This document shows positions 1-11,639 of a stretch of 64,000 bases of DNA, piece after piece. This stretch comes from Ichthyophis bannanicus (lineage: Eukaryota; Chordata; Amphibia; Gymnophiona; Ichthyophiidae): the NCBI GenBank assembly GCA_033557465.1, contig CM066031.1, positions 1,667,494,800-1,667,558,799 on the forward strand, in the 5' to 3' direction. The notes beneath the pieces were generated by a model that ran no database searches, was not told the origin of the DNA, and saw only the letters and a program-made list of their open reading frames with translations. The stretch's first letter is position 1. Each line of letters starts with the position of its first letter. The position numbers and the translations under genes were made by a program.

Positions 1-560
1 GCCTTCCTTTATGAGCCAGTCATCCAGGTAGGGAAAGACGTAGACCCCTTGGAGACGAAGGTGGGCTAGGCACTTGGTGAAGACCCTTGGCGATGATGCC
101 AGCCAAAGGGTAGCACTCTCTATTAGTAGTGACCTCCTCCCACCATGAATTGGAGGTACTGTCGGTGGGTGGGAGGATCAGGATGTATCTATAAGCATTC
201 TTCAGGTCTAAGGAACATAGCCAGTCTCCCTGCTGGAGGAAGGCAGCAGTGTTCCAAGGTAGAGCATCTTGAACTTCTCCCTCACCAGAAATCTGTTTAA
301 GTCCCATAGGTCCAGGATGGACCTGGGGCCTCCTGTCTGCTTGGGAACGAGAAAATATCTGGAGTAGAAGCCTTTACCTCAGAGATGTTTGGACACTGGC
401 TCCACCACCCTATCCATGAGGAGGCCTGCAAGCTCAGTGAGGAGCAGAGTTTGGTGAAGGAGAGGCCTTATAGGTTCTCATGAAAAGAACAAGGGTGGTG
501 TCTGTTGCTGGTGGAGGAGGTATCCCTCCTTGACTACTTGCAGCATCCAGGAGTCGGTGG
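1..560 (-). pseudogene. DIRS reverse transcriptase remnant, N-terminal part (copy A)
   Basis: The minus strand near 20-307 encodes FLQQGDWLCSLDLKNAYRY. This matches the RT motif A region of copy C (LQQGDWLCSLDLKDAYTH), where the aspartate of LDLKDAY is catalytic; here the residue after LDLK is Asn. The open stretch starts in the alternative frame (GEGEVQDALPWNTAA) and crosses into the RT frame, so at least one frameshift is present. The YxDD box and RNase H would lie left of position 1. It is a fragment and most likely dead. Confidence 0.75.
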
Positions 561-639
561 TGATGGAGGACCACCTGTGGACAAACAGGACCAGACGCCT
601 CCCTGTGAGCTACTGAGGGTCTCCTGGGGGAGAGGCGGC

Positions 640-2621
640 CAAACCCAAGGAGTCAAAAGCCCCCTCCAGGCTGAGCCGGTGCCAGTGCCTGGATCTTAGG
701 GGTCTTAGACTTGTGGGAGTTGTGCCCTTGTCCCTTGGACAGTTTCCCCTGCTGTGGGGCAGAGAAGGTCGGGTACTATGGGGTATTACCAAACACCCCT
801 TGCTTCTTAGGAAGAAAGGCTTATTCCCTGGGGTCTTCTTATGGGAGTGCATCAAAGACTTCTTCGAGAGTCTGGTCCTGGTCAGGAACTCAGTATCTCA
901 GCAACTGTGTTTTGACATGGGTTTGCCAAAGAGGTTCTCTCTGGTGCAAGGAACATCAATGAGTTTGTCTTTGACCCACTGCTCAAGGTCAGATGACTGC
1001 AGCCATGCCTGGCATCGGACCCCGATGCCCACAGCAGCCACTCTAGCTGAGGATTCAAAGGCATCATATGTTGCTCGAGACTGGAACTTCAAGCACTCCT
1101 TGATTGCCGAGGCCAATGACTTGAACCACTGAAGAGGTTCACCATCAAGACTTGCAGAGAAAACAGTGAGCTCTCTCACCAGTTCCCTGAGGTACAACTG
1201 GTAGAACTGGACTCGGCAAACCAGTATTGAGCCCTGGTAGCATTTTTGACTGAGGGCGTTCAAGGTCTGGGCCTCCCTACCCAGGGGCACCAAGGAATGA
1301 GTCGTTTGGCTCTTGAGTCACCGCATGGCTGACTTAACAACCATAGAATTGTGAGGAATTAGGTTTTTTGAAATCCTGGGCTTTGGCGGACTCAGTACAT
1401 GAAGTTGAGCTGTTGAACACAATGGGCACTGGTGTTTCCCACACATGGGGGAGGAGGAGGTGCTTGAGGATTGGAGGGATGGGAACTGTGAGGGCCTCCT
1501 TCAGGAGAGCCTTGTACTGGAGGATCTCAAGTTCCTCCATGCTGGGGCCCTCCTCCACTTCAGTCTGAAACGTGAGTGCCTTTGCCACGTCCCGCAGAAA
1601 GTCAATGAAGGCAACGTCCTCGGGCAGGTAACAGCACTGGGGCACCGGTGGAGACGGGTCTGAGGGCATGTTTCAGTCTCACTGGGTGTCCAGGCACTCC
1701 TCATCCTCAGTCTGACTTGAAGTCAGAGGAAGAATCCAAGGCTCCATGGCTCCCATGGTCGGGCCCTGAGCCCAAAGTTCCGTGAGGCCTAGGGGACCTG
1801 TGGTCCAAGCCATGTGCACTCTCTGGAGAGGACTGGTGAACCGAGGAATGGGACCGTGTCCTCGTCCAATGCCAATAGGTCTCTCAAGGTGGGTGGCACT
1901 CGAGGATCGACTTGACGACTGGAGAAACCCTCGAGGTCGAGGGTGCGGTCCATGATGCAGATGAACTGGACATCAATGCCTGTTGCTGTGCCAGGAGGGC
2001 ACTGATACTGCACTCCAAGGCCGTCATTCTGGTCTCCATGCCGGATGGATCCACAGCCTTCGACACAGGCACCAATGACTTCGGGCCTGGCGTCAGTTCC
2101 GTTGAGGGGGAGTCCTCGACCAGGATGGCCTCAGGGGTCCGAGGCCGATCGCCCAACGCTAACGACTCCTTCCAGGTCAGCTTGTGAGTCTGCGCTCACT
2201 TTGACCCCTAAAACTCATGATGGGGACTGTGGAATCTGGTGTGGGATTTACCCACTTTTCCGGACCTGTCCTTCGAGGTGGCCTTCGGGGTTATCAAGCT
2301 CTTCTTGTGTCCCACCTCCGGGGAGTTCCTCTTGGATAAGCCGCATCCATGGGACTCTGAGGCGGCCCGGGCATCATGGGGTAACGAGGTACCGGAGGGG
2401 GCCCTGGAGCATGGTGTCACCGGTGTAGAATAGGATCTATGGAACAACTTTTCCTACTGCTACTGATGGCTCTTGATGGCCTTTGCAGACATGGACTTGC
2501 AAAGGTCACCGCCCGAGTTGTTGTGGTCTGGCACAAGGAAACGGAGGCAGCAGTCATGTGGGTCAGTGAGAGACATCATCTTACTGCAGCAATCACTTTT
2601 TTTGAAGCTACTGGAGGCCAT
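640..2621 (-). pseudogene. DIRS gag-like ORF1 remnant (copy A)
   Basis: This is a broken gag-like ORF homologous to the intact ORF1 of copy C at 17291. The start codon is recognisable on the minus strand at 2621-2619, followed by a peptide beginning MASSSFKK and the block MSLTDPHDCCLR, the counterpart of MSLTDTHDFCLR in copy C; several cysteines of the N-terminal zinc-binding pattern have changed. The central domain is visible at 898-1293: LGREAQTLNAL, then a CYQGSILVCRVQFYQLYLREL stretch in pieces, and a QGW-type region ending in a conserved LFGKPM motif. A basic C-terminus (KKTPGNKPFFLR) lies near 800. Frameshifts and stops separate the parts, so it is not expected to encode a working protein. 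Confidence 0.8.
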
Positions 2622-2929
2622 GGGGAAAAATGAGTCCTTGAACCCGGATGAGGGTCCAAGGCCTACCGGCCAAAAAAGAGTGTGAAGTGCTGGTCGAGGG
2701 ACCCCTTGAGAAAAAACAAAAATAATGAACCCAAGAAACAACGCCGAGGCGAGCTGGCTCAGGGGCAGGAAGAGGAACTGGTATGCTTACCGGAAAGGAT
2801 AATTTTAAGACAAAAAAGAGACACCTTTTCTTGGGAAACGGGATAGATGTCTGGTGGACTCCGCGGAAAAAAGGAGACTGAGGCAAGATGGCACCCTTGC
2901 GTGGAAAAGGGAACATGCATGCATGGTGC

Positions 2930-3045
2930 ATCTCCTAAAGGCTTTTTTTTGAAAGCTGGGGAGATGCTGCCATGTGGGCTCCATCGGCACCGACGTCACC
3001 CATATGTGAGGACTGACTTCCTGCTTGTTCCCAGAGAAAAATGGT
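2930..3045 (-). repeat. Left inverted terminal repeat of DIRS copy A
   Basis: The block contains, on the plus strand, an AAAGGCTTTTTTTTGAAAGC segment, the GACGTCACCCATATGTGAGG segment and TTCCTGCTTGTTCCCAGAGA. The same order occurs at the 5' end of copy B (15190-15297) and, on the opposite strand, at the 5' end of copy C (16889-17051). The exact outer boundary is uncertain by a few bases. Confidence 0.75.
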
Positions 3046-3820
3046 GTATGATAGGTGATTTTCAAGATCAACAACTCAAAACCCATAAAATATACCCAAA
3101 ATTGTTCCGGAAAAAAAATCGTTGTCCAGTAAAATTATGGTTTTCCATTATACCTACTATAGAAAAGAGAAAATAAATTATAGTAACCTGTAACCCCCAT
3201 TACACCAGAAACTGAAAATCAGTAGGCATAACAGATTTTTTTAAACTCATATGGATGTCAAAGCTTAAAAAACCTTTTGGAGGAAAGGGGGAGCAGGTAG
3301 TCGTAAAGCTAATAGTTATGGAAATGTTAGATGTACAGAATTGTGTAAGATTATATGATTTCATTGGTCTTTTTTTTCATGGTATCTTACAATCTGTTTT
3401 TCATTTGTGTTCTTTTCTAACGTCCTTTTTAAAATTGTTACTTTTTTTGTGAGTTCATTCCACTTCCAGAATAATTTCAGGAAATCATTTTTCTCATGCA
3501 TCACAGTGCCAGACAGAAAATAAAGTCTTTGCACATAGACAACAGGGAAGATAAAGGTAAGAGTGGATGCAGTGAGATACAATAGGAATCACAATTTTTA
3601 GGGAAGTGCCTCTCTCTTTATTTGGAGTCCATGATCCCTTTATGAAAAAAGCAGGGCTGGGAAAACAAACTTTTTTCCCCAAAAGTTAATAGATTTGTTT
3701 TACTTTTTCACTTTATTATTTCCTGGTACTGCTTTTGGAATTGGCAGAACGAGAATGACATGGGTGACAACCAAATATTGACTAATTTTCCTCACAGGCT
3801 GCTGTATGGAAAAATCAGTC
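3046..3820. other. Unassigned AT-rich spacer between DIRS copy A and a CR1 fragment
   Basis: There is no reading frame with recognisable protein similarity, no tRNA-like promoter and no clear terminal repeat. The stretch is AT-rich with several homopolymer runs. It may be old host DNA or an unrecognisable repeat. Confidence 0.5.
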
Positions 3821-4353
3821 CTGAATGGTAAAGGGGATGGAAGGATACTCCTATGAAAGGCTAAAAAGGTTAGGGCTCTTTAACCTGGAAAAGAGACGGC
3901 TGAGGGGAGATATGATAGAAGTCTATAAATTAATGAACGGAGTGGAACGGGTAAACGTAGATCGATTGTTTACCTTATCAGAATATAGAAAGACTAGGGG
4001 ACATGCAATGAAGCAACAGGGTAAACTATTTAAGACTAATAAAAGAAAATATTTTTTCACTCAACGTGTAATCAAACTCTGGAATTTGTTACCGGAGGAT
4101 GTAGTAAAGGCTGTTAGTGTAGCTGGGTTTAAAAAAGGTTTGGACAAGTTCCTGGAGGAAAGGTCCATAAACCATTATTAAGAAGTGACCGAAGATATCA
4201 ATGCTTGACCCAGTACAAGCATTGTGTAACTTGTGTCTCTTGGGGAAACTGCTAGGTACATATGACCTAGATTGGCCACTGTTGGAAACAGAATACTGGG
4301 CTTGATGGACCTTGGTCTGACCCAGTATGGCATATCTTATGATCTTATGCATG
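3821..4353 (+). mobile_element. CR1/L3-type LINE, 5'-truncated 3' end
   Basis: This is the last part of a CR1-type LINE. It encodes the C-terminal RT tail ([17 protein letters not shown], then [16 protein letters not shown] and [18 protein letters not shown]) at 3825-4181 in one open frame. The same peptide block is encoded at 39140-39487 and, on the minus strand, at 7000-7650. It is followed by a 3' UTR with 'gattggccactgttggaaaca' and 'ggtctgacccagtatggcata', and by a short CTTATG-type repeat tail. Truncation at the 5' end is typical of target-primed reverse transcription. It ends directly beside the outer end of DIRS copy B. Confidence 0.9.
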
Positions 4354-4361
4354 TATAGTGT

Positions 4362-4560
4362 AGTTACTCACCTGTAACAAGTGTTTTCCGGGGACAACAG
4401 GAATCAATTCTCACATATGGGGGATGTCGGTGGCAATGGAATCCTCGTAGAGGCATCTCCCCAGCTTTCAAAGAAAGCCTTTGGGAGATGCCACCATGCA
4501 TGCGTGGTCTCCTTCCTACCCAAGGGTACCACCTTGCTCAGACAGATGACATATTTAAAA
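4362..4560 (-). repeat. Right inverted terminal repeat of DIRS copy B
   Basis: On the plus strand it begins 'tagtgtagttactcacctg' and contains AAAGAAAGCCTTTGGGAGATG, the inverted counterpart of the 5' ITR at 15190-15297. As in copy C, the right ITR has an outer extension of about 30 bases that the left ITR lacks. Confidence 0.8.
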
Positions 4561-4611
4561 GACGGCAAAAGGATAAAAGATGGTAAAGAAGCAAGTCCAA
4601 GGGGAGGAAGG

Positions 4612-4740
4612 AGGGTTGTGAGGACTGATTCCTGCTGTTCCCGGAGAACACCTTGTTACAGGTGAGTAACTACACTTTCTCCAGGAAGAAGCAGGAAGTC
4701 AGTCCTCGCATACTGGACTTCCTAGCTACAGGGTACTGAA
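4612..4740 (-). repeat. Internal complementary region of DIRS copy B
   Basis: This block holds, back to back, the inverse of the element's right outer end (GATTCCTGCTGTTCCCGGAG ... ACAGGTGAGTAACTACAC) and of its left outer end (TTTCTCCAGGAAGAAGCAGG ...). That is the hallmark of DIRS elements and reads as a record of joined ends. The fusion point lies around 4672-4680. Confidence 0.8.
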
Positions 4741-4899
4741 AGTCTGTAGAAAAGGTTACAGTCACCCTCAGGGGGAGCCGTGAGCAGCAGTAATTGAGTC
4801 CGCAGATACAGACTACAGTAAGACCCGTATGTCCAATGGAAGCCAATGCTCTGGTAGCCTGGGCACAGAAGGGTCAGAGGGTAGGAGTTGCCTAGACCC

Positions 4900-5990
4900 C
4901 GAAGAGATTACAGAGCATGGCCTGGCCACAGGCACTGTCCTATTGGGACTTCCTTTCCAGGCAGTAATGAGTTGCGAAGGTATGGACGGAAGACCAGGTG
5001 ACTGCCGTCAGATGTCCAACAATGGGACAGAGCGCAGGTGTGCCACAGGGGCCACCATGCCCTGATGCTGTGAGCCGTGACCTGGCCAGCCAGCGTGAGC
5101 CCAGCTTGTTCATAGGCTAGAGTGATACAGTCTGCCACCCAGGTGGACAGTGTCTATTTGGTCACAGCTTCCCCCAGTCGACTGGGGTCATAAGAAATAA
5201 AAAGCTGAGAAGCTTTCCGGTGTCCCTGGGTCCGCTGAATGTAGAAAGACAGGGCTCTCTTTTAATCTAAGGTATCCACCTTGCTGGAGTGAGGCCTTGG
5301 GAAGAAGGTAGGTAAAACCACCTCCTGCTTGAGGTGGAAAGGAGATACCACCTTTGTAAGAAACTTGGGGTGTGTTCGTAGCACGACCCTGTTCTTATAG
5401 AATCTAGTATATGATGCCTCTGCCACCAGGGCTTGGAGCTCGCTGACCCTGAGAGCGGAGGTAAGTGCTACCAGGAACATGACCTTCCATGAGAGGTACC
5501 TCAGGTTGCAGGTAGCTAGAGGATCAAATGGTGGGCGAGTGAGCTGTGCCAAAACTACACTGAGGTTCCATTCCATCACTGGAGGGGTGCCGGGTGGGGG
5601 GGGGGGGTTTGGACAACAGGAGTCCACTGAAGAAGTGGGTCATCAGTGGCTGGACTGAAAGGGACTTGCCCTCAACAGGATGGTGATACACCACGGGCAT
5701 TGAGGTGCACTTTTACAGAGTTTGATTTGAGCCCAGCGTGAGAGATGAAGAAGGTATTGCAGCACCAGAATGGGTTCACCCGCTGCTCCACATACCAGAC
5801 CGAGAACCTGCACCATTTGAATGTGTAAGCTCTTCTAATAGAGGTTTTACGGGAGACGAGCAGGATCTCTTCCACTTCTCCCAAGAGACTGAAAGAGTCT
5901 AAGGTCACCCTTTCAGCAGTCACACAGTCAGTGATAGGGACCCAAGGTTGGGGTGCAGAAGAGAGTCCTCCTCCTGAGACAAGAGCCCTA
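4900..5990 (-). pseudogene. DIRS tyrosine recombinase remnant (copy B)
   Basis: Several minus-strand pieces match the recombinase of copy C. At 5672-6067 there is an N-terminal core-binding region (IRRAYTFKWCRFSVWYVEQ and LKSNSVKVHLNA). At 5262-5627 the catalytic core begins with ALTSALRVSELQALV, where the second residue of the usual RR pair context is Leu-Arg rather than Arg-Arg, followed by RTHPKFLTKVVSPFHLKQE in one frame. At 4908-5138 the HxxR box is seen as TAHSIRAWW. Frameshifts lie between the pieces. The unbroken HPKFLTK segment here is useful because the same place is frameshifted in copy C. Confidence 0.8.
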
Positions 5991-6849
5991 GGGAGTTCCC
6001 CAGGAGGATTGGAGTCTCCACTGACAACTGGAGTAGTAGCGTGAACCACGGCTGCCTGGGCCACCATGGAGCCACCAGAATCAGTGACAATTTGTCACGA
6101 AGAGCCCTGAAGAGTGTTTTGGCAATCAGCAGCTTGGGTGGGAAGGCATACATGAGGCCATCCAATCATGGGATGAGGAATGCATCTGTCACTACTTGGG
6201 ACGGATGGGGCTGCCAGAAACAGAAGTGGGGCAACTGATAGTTGTCCTGGCTGGCAAAGAGGTTGACCCTTGGGGTCCCCAGAGACTAAAGAGCTAGTTG
6301 GCTACTCTGGGGTCCAGCTGCCACTCGTGTGGCTGGGGGACCCTACTCAGTCTGTCTGCCAGAGCATTGTCCTGGCCTGGTAGGTATACCACCTGCAGGA
6401 GTATTCCCTGTAGAATTACGTAGGAGCAAAGTACCATCACTTTGTGGCAGAGGGCGTGAGACCCCATGCCCCCCTGCTGGTTCATAGAGAACATTGCCAC
6501 CTGACTGTCTGTTTGGATCAGCACCAGTTGGTGTCTCAGGTAGTGGCAGAATGCTTGGAGGGACAGATATATTGACTGATGTTCCAGGAAGTTGATCTGC
6601 TGGTTGCTCTCGGCTCGAGACCAGCTGCCCTGGGTGCAGAGTTCTTCACAGTGGGCTCTCCATCCCAACAGGGAGGCATCTGTAGTGAGGATCCTTAGAG
6701 GGCTTGGGATTTGGAAGGGCATCCCCACCTGCAGGTGCTGGGGATTTTGCCACCAAGTCAGGGATACCGCCAGCTGGTGGGTCACTGTCTTGGAGACGGC
6801 CCTTGGCCTGTGCCCACTGGTCCTGAAGGCACCACTGAGCAGCCCTCAT
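5920..6849 (-). pseudogene. DIRS RNase H and methyltransferase-like remnant (copy B, downstream of the CR1 insertion)
   Basis: At 6294-6785 the minus strand encodes an RNase H-like domain: TTDASLLGWRAH (first Asp), INFLEHQS (Glu), IQTDSQVAMFSMNQQGG (Asp) and ALADRLSRVPQPHEW (last Asp). At 5920-6165 it encodes GLMYAFPPKLLIAKTLFRAL and MILVAP-like residues, the region equated with a Dam-like methyltransferase domain in DIRS elements. The piece ends at 6849, where the CR1 insertion begins. Confidence 0.8.
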
Positions 6850-7179
6850 ATAAGAACATAAGAACATAATGCCATACTGGGTCAGACCAAGGTCCATCAA
6901 AACCAGCATCCTGTTTCCTACAGTGGCCAATCTAGGTCAAAAGTACCTAGCAATTTCCCCAAAAGACACAGGTTCCTCAATGCTTGTATTGGGTCAAGCA
7001 GTGATATCCTGGGTCCCTTTTAATAATGGTTTATGGACCTTTCCTCCAGGAACTTGTCCAAACCGTTTTTAAACCCAGCTACACTAACAGCTTTTACTAC
7101 ATCCTCCGGTAACAAATTCCAGAGTTAGATTACACTTTGAGTGAAAAAAATATTTTCTCTTATTAGTCTTAAATAAGTT

Positions 7180-7457
7180 ATTTATTTATTTAGCTGTATT
7201 TATATCCCGCTTTTCACCGTGTCAAAGCGGTCAATTGGGAGATATATTTAACACGAGGGGATATGACACACATACGCTAATACTTACAGGGAACATGGGC
7301 AATGGAGGGTTAAGTGGCTTGCCCAAGACCACAAGGAGTACCTATAGGACTAGAAATCCCAGTCCCTCCGGCCTGAGATTGCTGTCCCCAGGTGGGACTT
7401 GAACCCCCGGCTCTCCGGCCTGAAGTACCTTTTCCTAAACACTAGGCCACTCCTCCC
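7180..7457 (-). mobile_element. tRNA-derived CORE-type SINE with LINE-like tail
   Basis: The SINE is read on the minus strand and is flanked by AAGTT at 7175-7179 and 7458-7462. Its head carries a pol III A box (GGCCTAGTG, near 7439-7449) and a B box (GGTTCAAGTCCCA, 7393-7405). The middle, 'cttgggcaagccacttaac' on the minus strand, resembles the central core of MIR/CORE-SINEs. It ends in an AAATAAATAAATAA tail. It interrupts the 3' UTR/RT end of the CR1 element, so it is the youngest of three nested insertions. Confidence 0.88.
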
Positions 7458-7462
7458 AAGTT

Positions 7463-9047
7463 ACCCTGTAGTTTCATTGCATGTCCCCTAGTCTTTTTAT
7501 ATTCTGATGACGTAAACAATCAATCTACGTTTACCCGTTCCACTCCATTCATTAATTTATAGACCTCTATCATATCTCCCCTCAGCCGTCTCTTTTCCAG
7601 GTTGAAGAGCCCTAACCTTTTTAGCCTCTCTTCATAGGAGTAGCCTTCCATCCCCTTTACCATTTTGGTGGCTCTTCTCTGTACCTAATAACGTTATATC
7701 CTTTTTAAGATACGGCGACCAGAATTGCACTCAATATTCAAGCTACGGTTGCACCATGGAACGATACAGAGGCATAATAATATCCGTTGTTATATATCTT
7801 TTTTCTTTCTTTATGATACCTAGCATTCTATTTGCTCTCTTGGCTGACGCTGCACACTGGGTGGAGGGTTTTAACATTTTATCCACGATGATTCCTAAAT
7901 CTTTTTCCTGGGTGGTGGTTCCCAAAGTGATACCTTGCATCGTGTAACCATAGTTTGGGTTGTTCTTTCCTAGATGCATAACTTTGCACTTGTCCACATT
8001 AAATTTCATCTGACATTTGGATGTCCAGTCTTCCAGTTTATCAAGATCCTCTTGCAATTTTCCACAATCCTCTTGGGTTTTAACAACTTTAAATAGTTTT
8101 GTGTCATCTGCAAATTTGATAACCTCACTCATTATTCCCTTTTCCAGGTCATTTATGAATATGTCAAAAAGCAGTGGACCCAGCACAGATCCCTGGGGTA
8201 CTTCACTATTCACCTTTTTTCATTGGGAAAATTGGCCATTTAGCCCTACCCTCTGCTTTCTATCTTTTAACTAGTTCCTGATCCACAACAGTACACTGCC
8301 TCCTATCTCATGACTTTTTAGTTTTGCCAAAAGTCTCTGATGAGGGACCTTGTCAAAGGCTTTCTGAAAGTCCAGATACACTATATCAACTGACTCACCT
8401 TTCTCTACCTGTTTATTCACACCTTCAAAAAAACATAACGGATTAGTAAGACAAGATCAACTTGTCTAAAGCCATGCTGGCTGTCTCCCATTAGGCTATG
8501 ACCATCTACATGCTGAGTAATTTTTTTTCTTTATGATGGTTTCCACCATTTTTCCCGGTACTGACGTCAGGCTCACCGGTCTGTAGTTTCCTGGATCACC
8601 GCCGGAACCCTTTTTAAAAATTGGCGTTACATTGGCTATCCTCCAATCTTCAGGTATTACAGATGATTTTAATGATAGTTCACAGATTACTAATAGTAGG
8701 TCTGCAATCTCATATTTCAGTTCTTTCAACACCCTTGGATGTAAACCATCTGGTCCAGTTGATTTGCTACTCTTCAGTTTATCAAATAGTTGTAATACAT
8801 CTTCCCGGTGTAGCGATATTTCTTTTAATTCCTCTGCAGTATCACCTTTAAATACCACTTCAGTCATGGGTAACATCCCTACATCTTCCTCAGTAAAGAC
8901 TGCCCCTTTTACCCCTCTGTCATCTAATGGTCCAACTGAGTCTCTCACAGGTTTTTTACTATGAATGTACTTGAAAAAGTCTTTATTATGCATTTTTGCT
9001 TCCGCAGCAAGTTTCCTCTGAAATTCTCTCTTTGCCTGCCTTATCAA
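7463..9047 (-). pseudogene. CR1 reverse transcriptase remnant
   Basis: The minus strand encodes the CR1 RT in pieces. At 8496-9047: KSTGPDGLHPRVLKEL, then IPEDWRIANVTPIFKKG and NYRPVSLTSVPGKM, the N-terminal RT motifs. The region 8220-8495 carries the palm A motif in a broken frame. At 7743-8213: VPQGSVLGPLLFDIFINDL and IKFADDTKLFK, containing the FADD catalytic box, followed by CQMKFNVDKCKVMHLG. The C-terminal thumb/tail lies at 7463-7740. Stops and frameshifts separate the blocks. The enzyme would have copied LINE RNA by target-primed reverse transcription. Confidence 0.88.
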
Positions 9048-9188
9048 TGCCTTGCATTTAACTTGCCAGTGCTTGTGCTGTTTCCAGTTTTCGTAATTTG
9101 GCTCTTTTTTCCATTTCCTGAAAGATGCTTTTTTGGCAACAACAGCCTCTCTGACCTCACCTTTAAACCATGCTGGCAGTTTTTTGGA

Positions 9189-9352
9189 CTTTATTTATTT
9201 ATTTATTTACAGTCTCTTTTATACCACGCTATTCAACATCAATGCGGTTTACATGACAACAGGAAGCTTATACGGTGCCGGGATCTGCTCCGCATTTACA
9301 AAGAACAGGTGCTTAAACTTGGGTAAAACCGGGTAAACTATTTACATATAGG
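9189..9352 (-). mobile_element. Short retroposon with AAATAAAT tail and hairpin
   Basis: An insert of about 160 bp separates CR1 sequence that is contiguous at 56815-56840 in another copy. On the minus strand it ends with an ATTGATGTTGAATAGCGTGG segment and an (AAAT)n tail, the same 3' signature as the LINE at 55098-56105. No tRNA-like head is visible, so it is either a 5'-truncated LINE or a truncated SINE. Confidence 0.65.
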
Positions 9353-9543
9353 CATCACATCACTTTTCTTAAAGCGTGGAATACAGCTGGTCTGGGCTTC
9401 CAAGATAGTATTTTTCAACAACACCCGAGCTTGATGTAAGTATTTAACCTTTGCAACTGCTCCTTTTAGTTTTTTTTTAACTATTTTTCTCATTTTATCA
9501 TAGTCTCCCTTTTGAAAGTTAAAAGGTAGTACTGTGGATTTCC

Positions 9544-10305
9544 TTACATCCCTCCTCCACTAATTAAATAAAATGTGATCATGCTATGATCACTATTACC
9601 AAGTGGCCCCAACACCCTTATCTCTTGTACCAGATCTGGTGTTCCACTAAGGACTAGGTCCAATATGGCTTCCCCTCTGGTCGATTCATGAACCAGCTGC
9701 TCCAAGAAGCAGTCATTTATTTCATCTAGGAACTTTATCTCCCTAGCATGTCCTGCCGTGACACTGACCCAGTCGATACCGGGGTAATTAAAATCACCCA
9801 TTATTATTACTGTGCTGTAACTTTTGTTAGCTTCCTTGATTTCTTTGAGCATTTCATCATCCATTTGTTCATTCTTCCCAGGCGGTCGATAGTACATCCC
9901 CACTGCCATCGCCTTCCCCTTCTTACATGGAATTTCAATCCATAGAGATTCTACAGCAAATTTTGTTTCCTGCAAAACTTTAATCCTTTCTGACTCAATG
10001 CCCTCTCTAACATAGAGAGCAACCCCTCCACCAATTTGACCAGCTCTATCATTACGATATATTTTGTACCTAGATATCACAGTGTCCCACTGGTTGTCAT
10101 CCTTCCACCATGTCTCTGAGATTCCAATCATATCTAACCTCTCATTTAGTGCTATATATTCTAGCTCTCCCATCTTATTTTTTAGACTTCTAGCATTTGC
10201 ATACAAGCATTTTAGAGACTGTATTTTATTCATATTAATTTGGCTACTGGTAGATATGGGTAATTTGGGATCTTTAAGCTCTGTCTGCTCCATACTCGAG
10301 GGCAT
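9544..10305 (-). pseudogene. CR1 APE-type endonuclease domain (N-terminus of ORF2)
   Basis: An open frame of 253 codons covers the apurinic-like endonuclease that nicks target DNA to prime reverse transcription. The expected motifs are in order: CLYANARSLKNK (Asn), MIGISETWW (Glu), GMYYRPPG, VIIMGDFNYPGIDW (Asp/Asn) and GNSDHSMITF (Asp-His). All catalytic positions look intact. The frame stops shortly after the domain, before the RT, so it is a domain of a broken ORF2 rather than a complete protein. The true start is unclear; the first Met gives a short N-terminal extension. Confidence 0.88.
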
Positions 10306-10569
10306 TTTGGCTACTTTACTCTTTTTTGGAACCTCTGCTTTTGGTAGTATCCTTTAAGGATACATTCTTCCGAACCATGCGCTCTTGGGCGATTGTCGGC
10401 TTTCCCCTATTATCTAGTTTAAAAGCTGCTCTATCTCCTTTTTAAAGGTTAATGCCAGCAGCCTGGTTCCATCCCAGTTAAGGTGAAGCCCATCCCTTTG
10501 GAAGAGCCCCTCCTTTCCCCAGAATGCTCCCCATTTCCTAACAAATCCAAAACCCTCATTCTTGCACCA

Positions 10570-11334
10570 TCATCTCATCCATGCATTGAGACTCCGGAGC
10601 TCTGCCTGCCTTTTGGGACCTGGGCGTGGAATGGGAAGCATTTCAGAGAACGCTACTCTGGAAGTTCTGGATTTCAACTTCCTACCTAAAAGCCTAGATT
10701 TAGCCTCCAGAACCTCCCTACCGCATTTTCCTATGTCACTGGTACCAACATGTACCAAGACAGCAGACTCCTCCCCAGCACTATCTAAGACCTTATCTTG
10801 GTGGCTTGTGAGGTCCGCTATCTTTGCACCAGGCAGGCATGTTACCAGGTGATCCTCACATCCACCAGCCATCCAGCTATCTACATGCCTAATGATCGAA
10901 TCACCAACTATAAAGGCTGTCCTAACCTTTCCCTCATGGGCACATGGCCCTGGAGAAACTTCCTCGGTGTGAGAGGGTTTTACATCACCTGGAGGACAGG
11001 TCCTAGTTACAGGATCACTTCCTGCCACACCAGGGTGATGCTCTCCTGTCACATGACCTCTCTCCTCCATGGCAACAGGGATGCTGTCAGACTGGAGGTG
11101 GGACTTCAGGACTATATCCCTGTAGGTCTCGTTTATGTACCTCTCTGTCTTTCTTATGTCTTCCAAGTCTGCTACTCTAGCCTCTAGAAAACGGACTCGT
11201 TCCCTGAGAGCAAAGAGCTCCTTGCACCTAGTGCACCCGTAAGACCTCTCGCCAATTGGGAGAAAATCATACATGTGACATTCAATGCAAAAGACTGGAA
11301 AGCCCCCATCTCGCTGCTGGACTGCTGTTTGCAT
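10570..11334 (-). pseudogene. CR1 ORF1: zinc-binding, coiled-coil and SGNH-esterase-like protein
   Basis: The frame gives 254 residues. Residues about 16-40 hold a CxxC...CxxC pair (FCIECHMYD and YGCTRCKEL), a small zinc-binding module. Residues about 42-70 (LRERVRFLEARVADLED) have the heptad character of a coiled coil. From about residue 140 an SGNH hydrolase-like fold begins: FIVGDSIIRHVDS carries the nucleophile Ser of the GDS motif and VLVHVGTSDIG corresponds to the GTND block, with Ser in place of Asn. The C-terminal Asp-His block would lie past the stop at 10570 and is lost or frameshifted. CR1-family ORF1 proteins are known to carry such esterase domains. It belongs to the CR1 at 6850-11802. 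Confidence 0.85.
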
Positions 11335-11639
11335 CTTAGTTTTAAGCTTGTGTTTAGATCTTTAAGTTCTTTACTTAGTAAGGGTTGCTGTGGATGCTTA
11401 TACTAATAAAAGTGTATCTAATACGTTTAATATACCTTGTTCACCTGAAGCTTAACACCTTTTTAAAAAGTTTCACAGGTCTCTTGCCCCCTAGGTAGAA
11501 GGCCTCTTTGTAAAGGTCTCTAGAAGACTTTATTTATTGCTCAAAGAATACTGACCCTGTTTTGCCTTTTATGCTAAGTTATAGTCTGATTTGATTTAAA
11601 TTAAAGCTCTTTGCTGCTGCTAGGCTCTGACCTAGTATG

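Larger units (their letters stand above)
1..3045 (-). mobile_element. DIRS1-like retrotransposon copy A (5' half, degenerate)
   Basis: This is the 5' part of an old DIRS-type element read on the minus strand. It starts at an inverted-terminal-repeat end near 3040 and runs left through gag into the start of reverse transcriptase before leaving the window. The terminal block (about 2930-3040) matches the corresponding ends of copies B and C, including the words for 'tgaggactgacttcctgcttg'. The reading frames are broken into short pieces in different frames. CpG sites that are present in copy C appear as TG/CA here, which fits an older methylated copy. Everything downstream of the early RT lies outside the window, so the far end and integration site cannot be judged. 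Confidence 0.85.

Noticed and set aside
713..1132. A plus-strand frame of 139 codons
   Set aside because: It lies opposite the gag remnant of DIRS copy A, which is recognisable on the minus strand; no domain is visible.
8961..9326. Phe-rich plus-strand frame
   Set aside because: Antisense of CR1 ORF2 and of the retroposon tail at 9189-9352.
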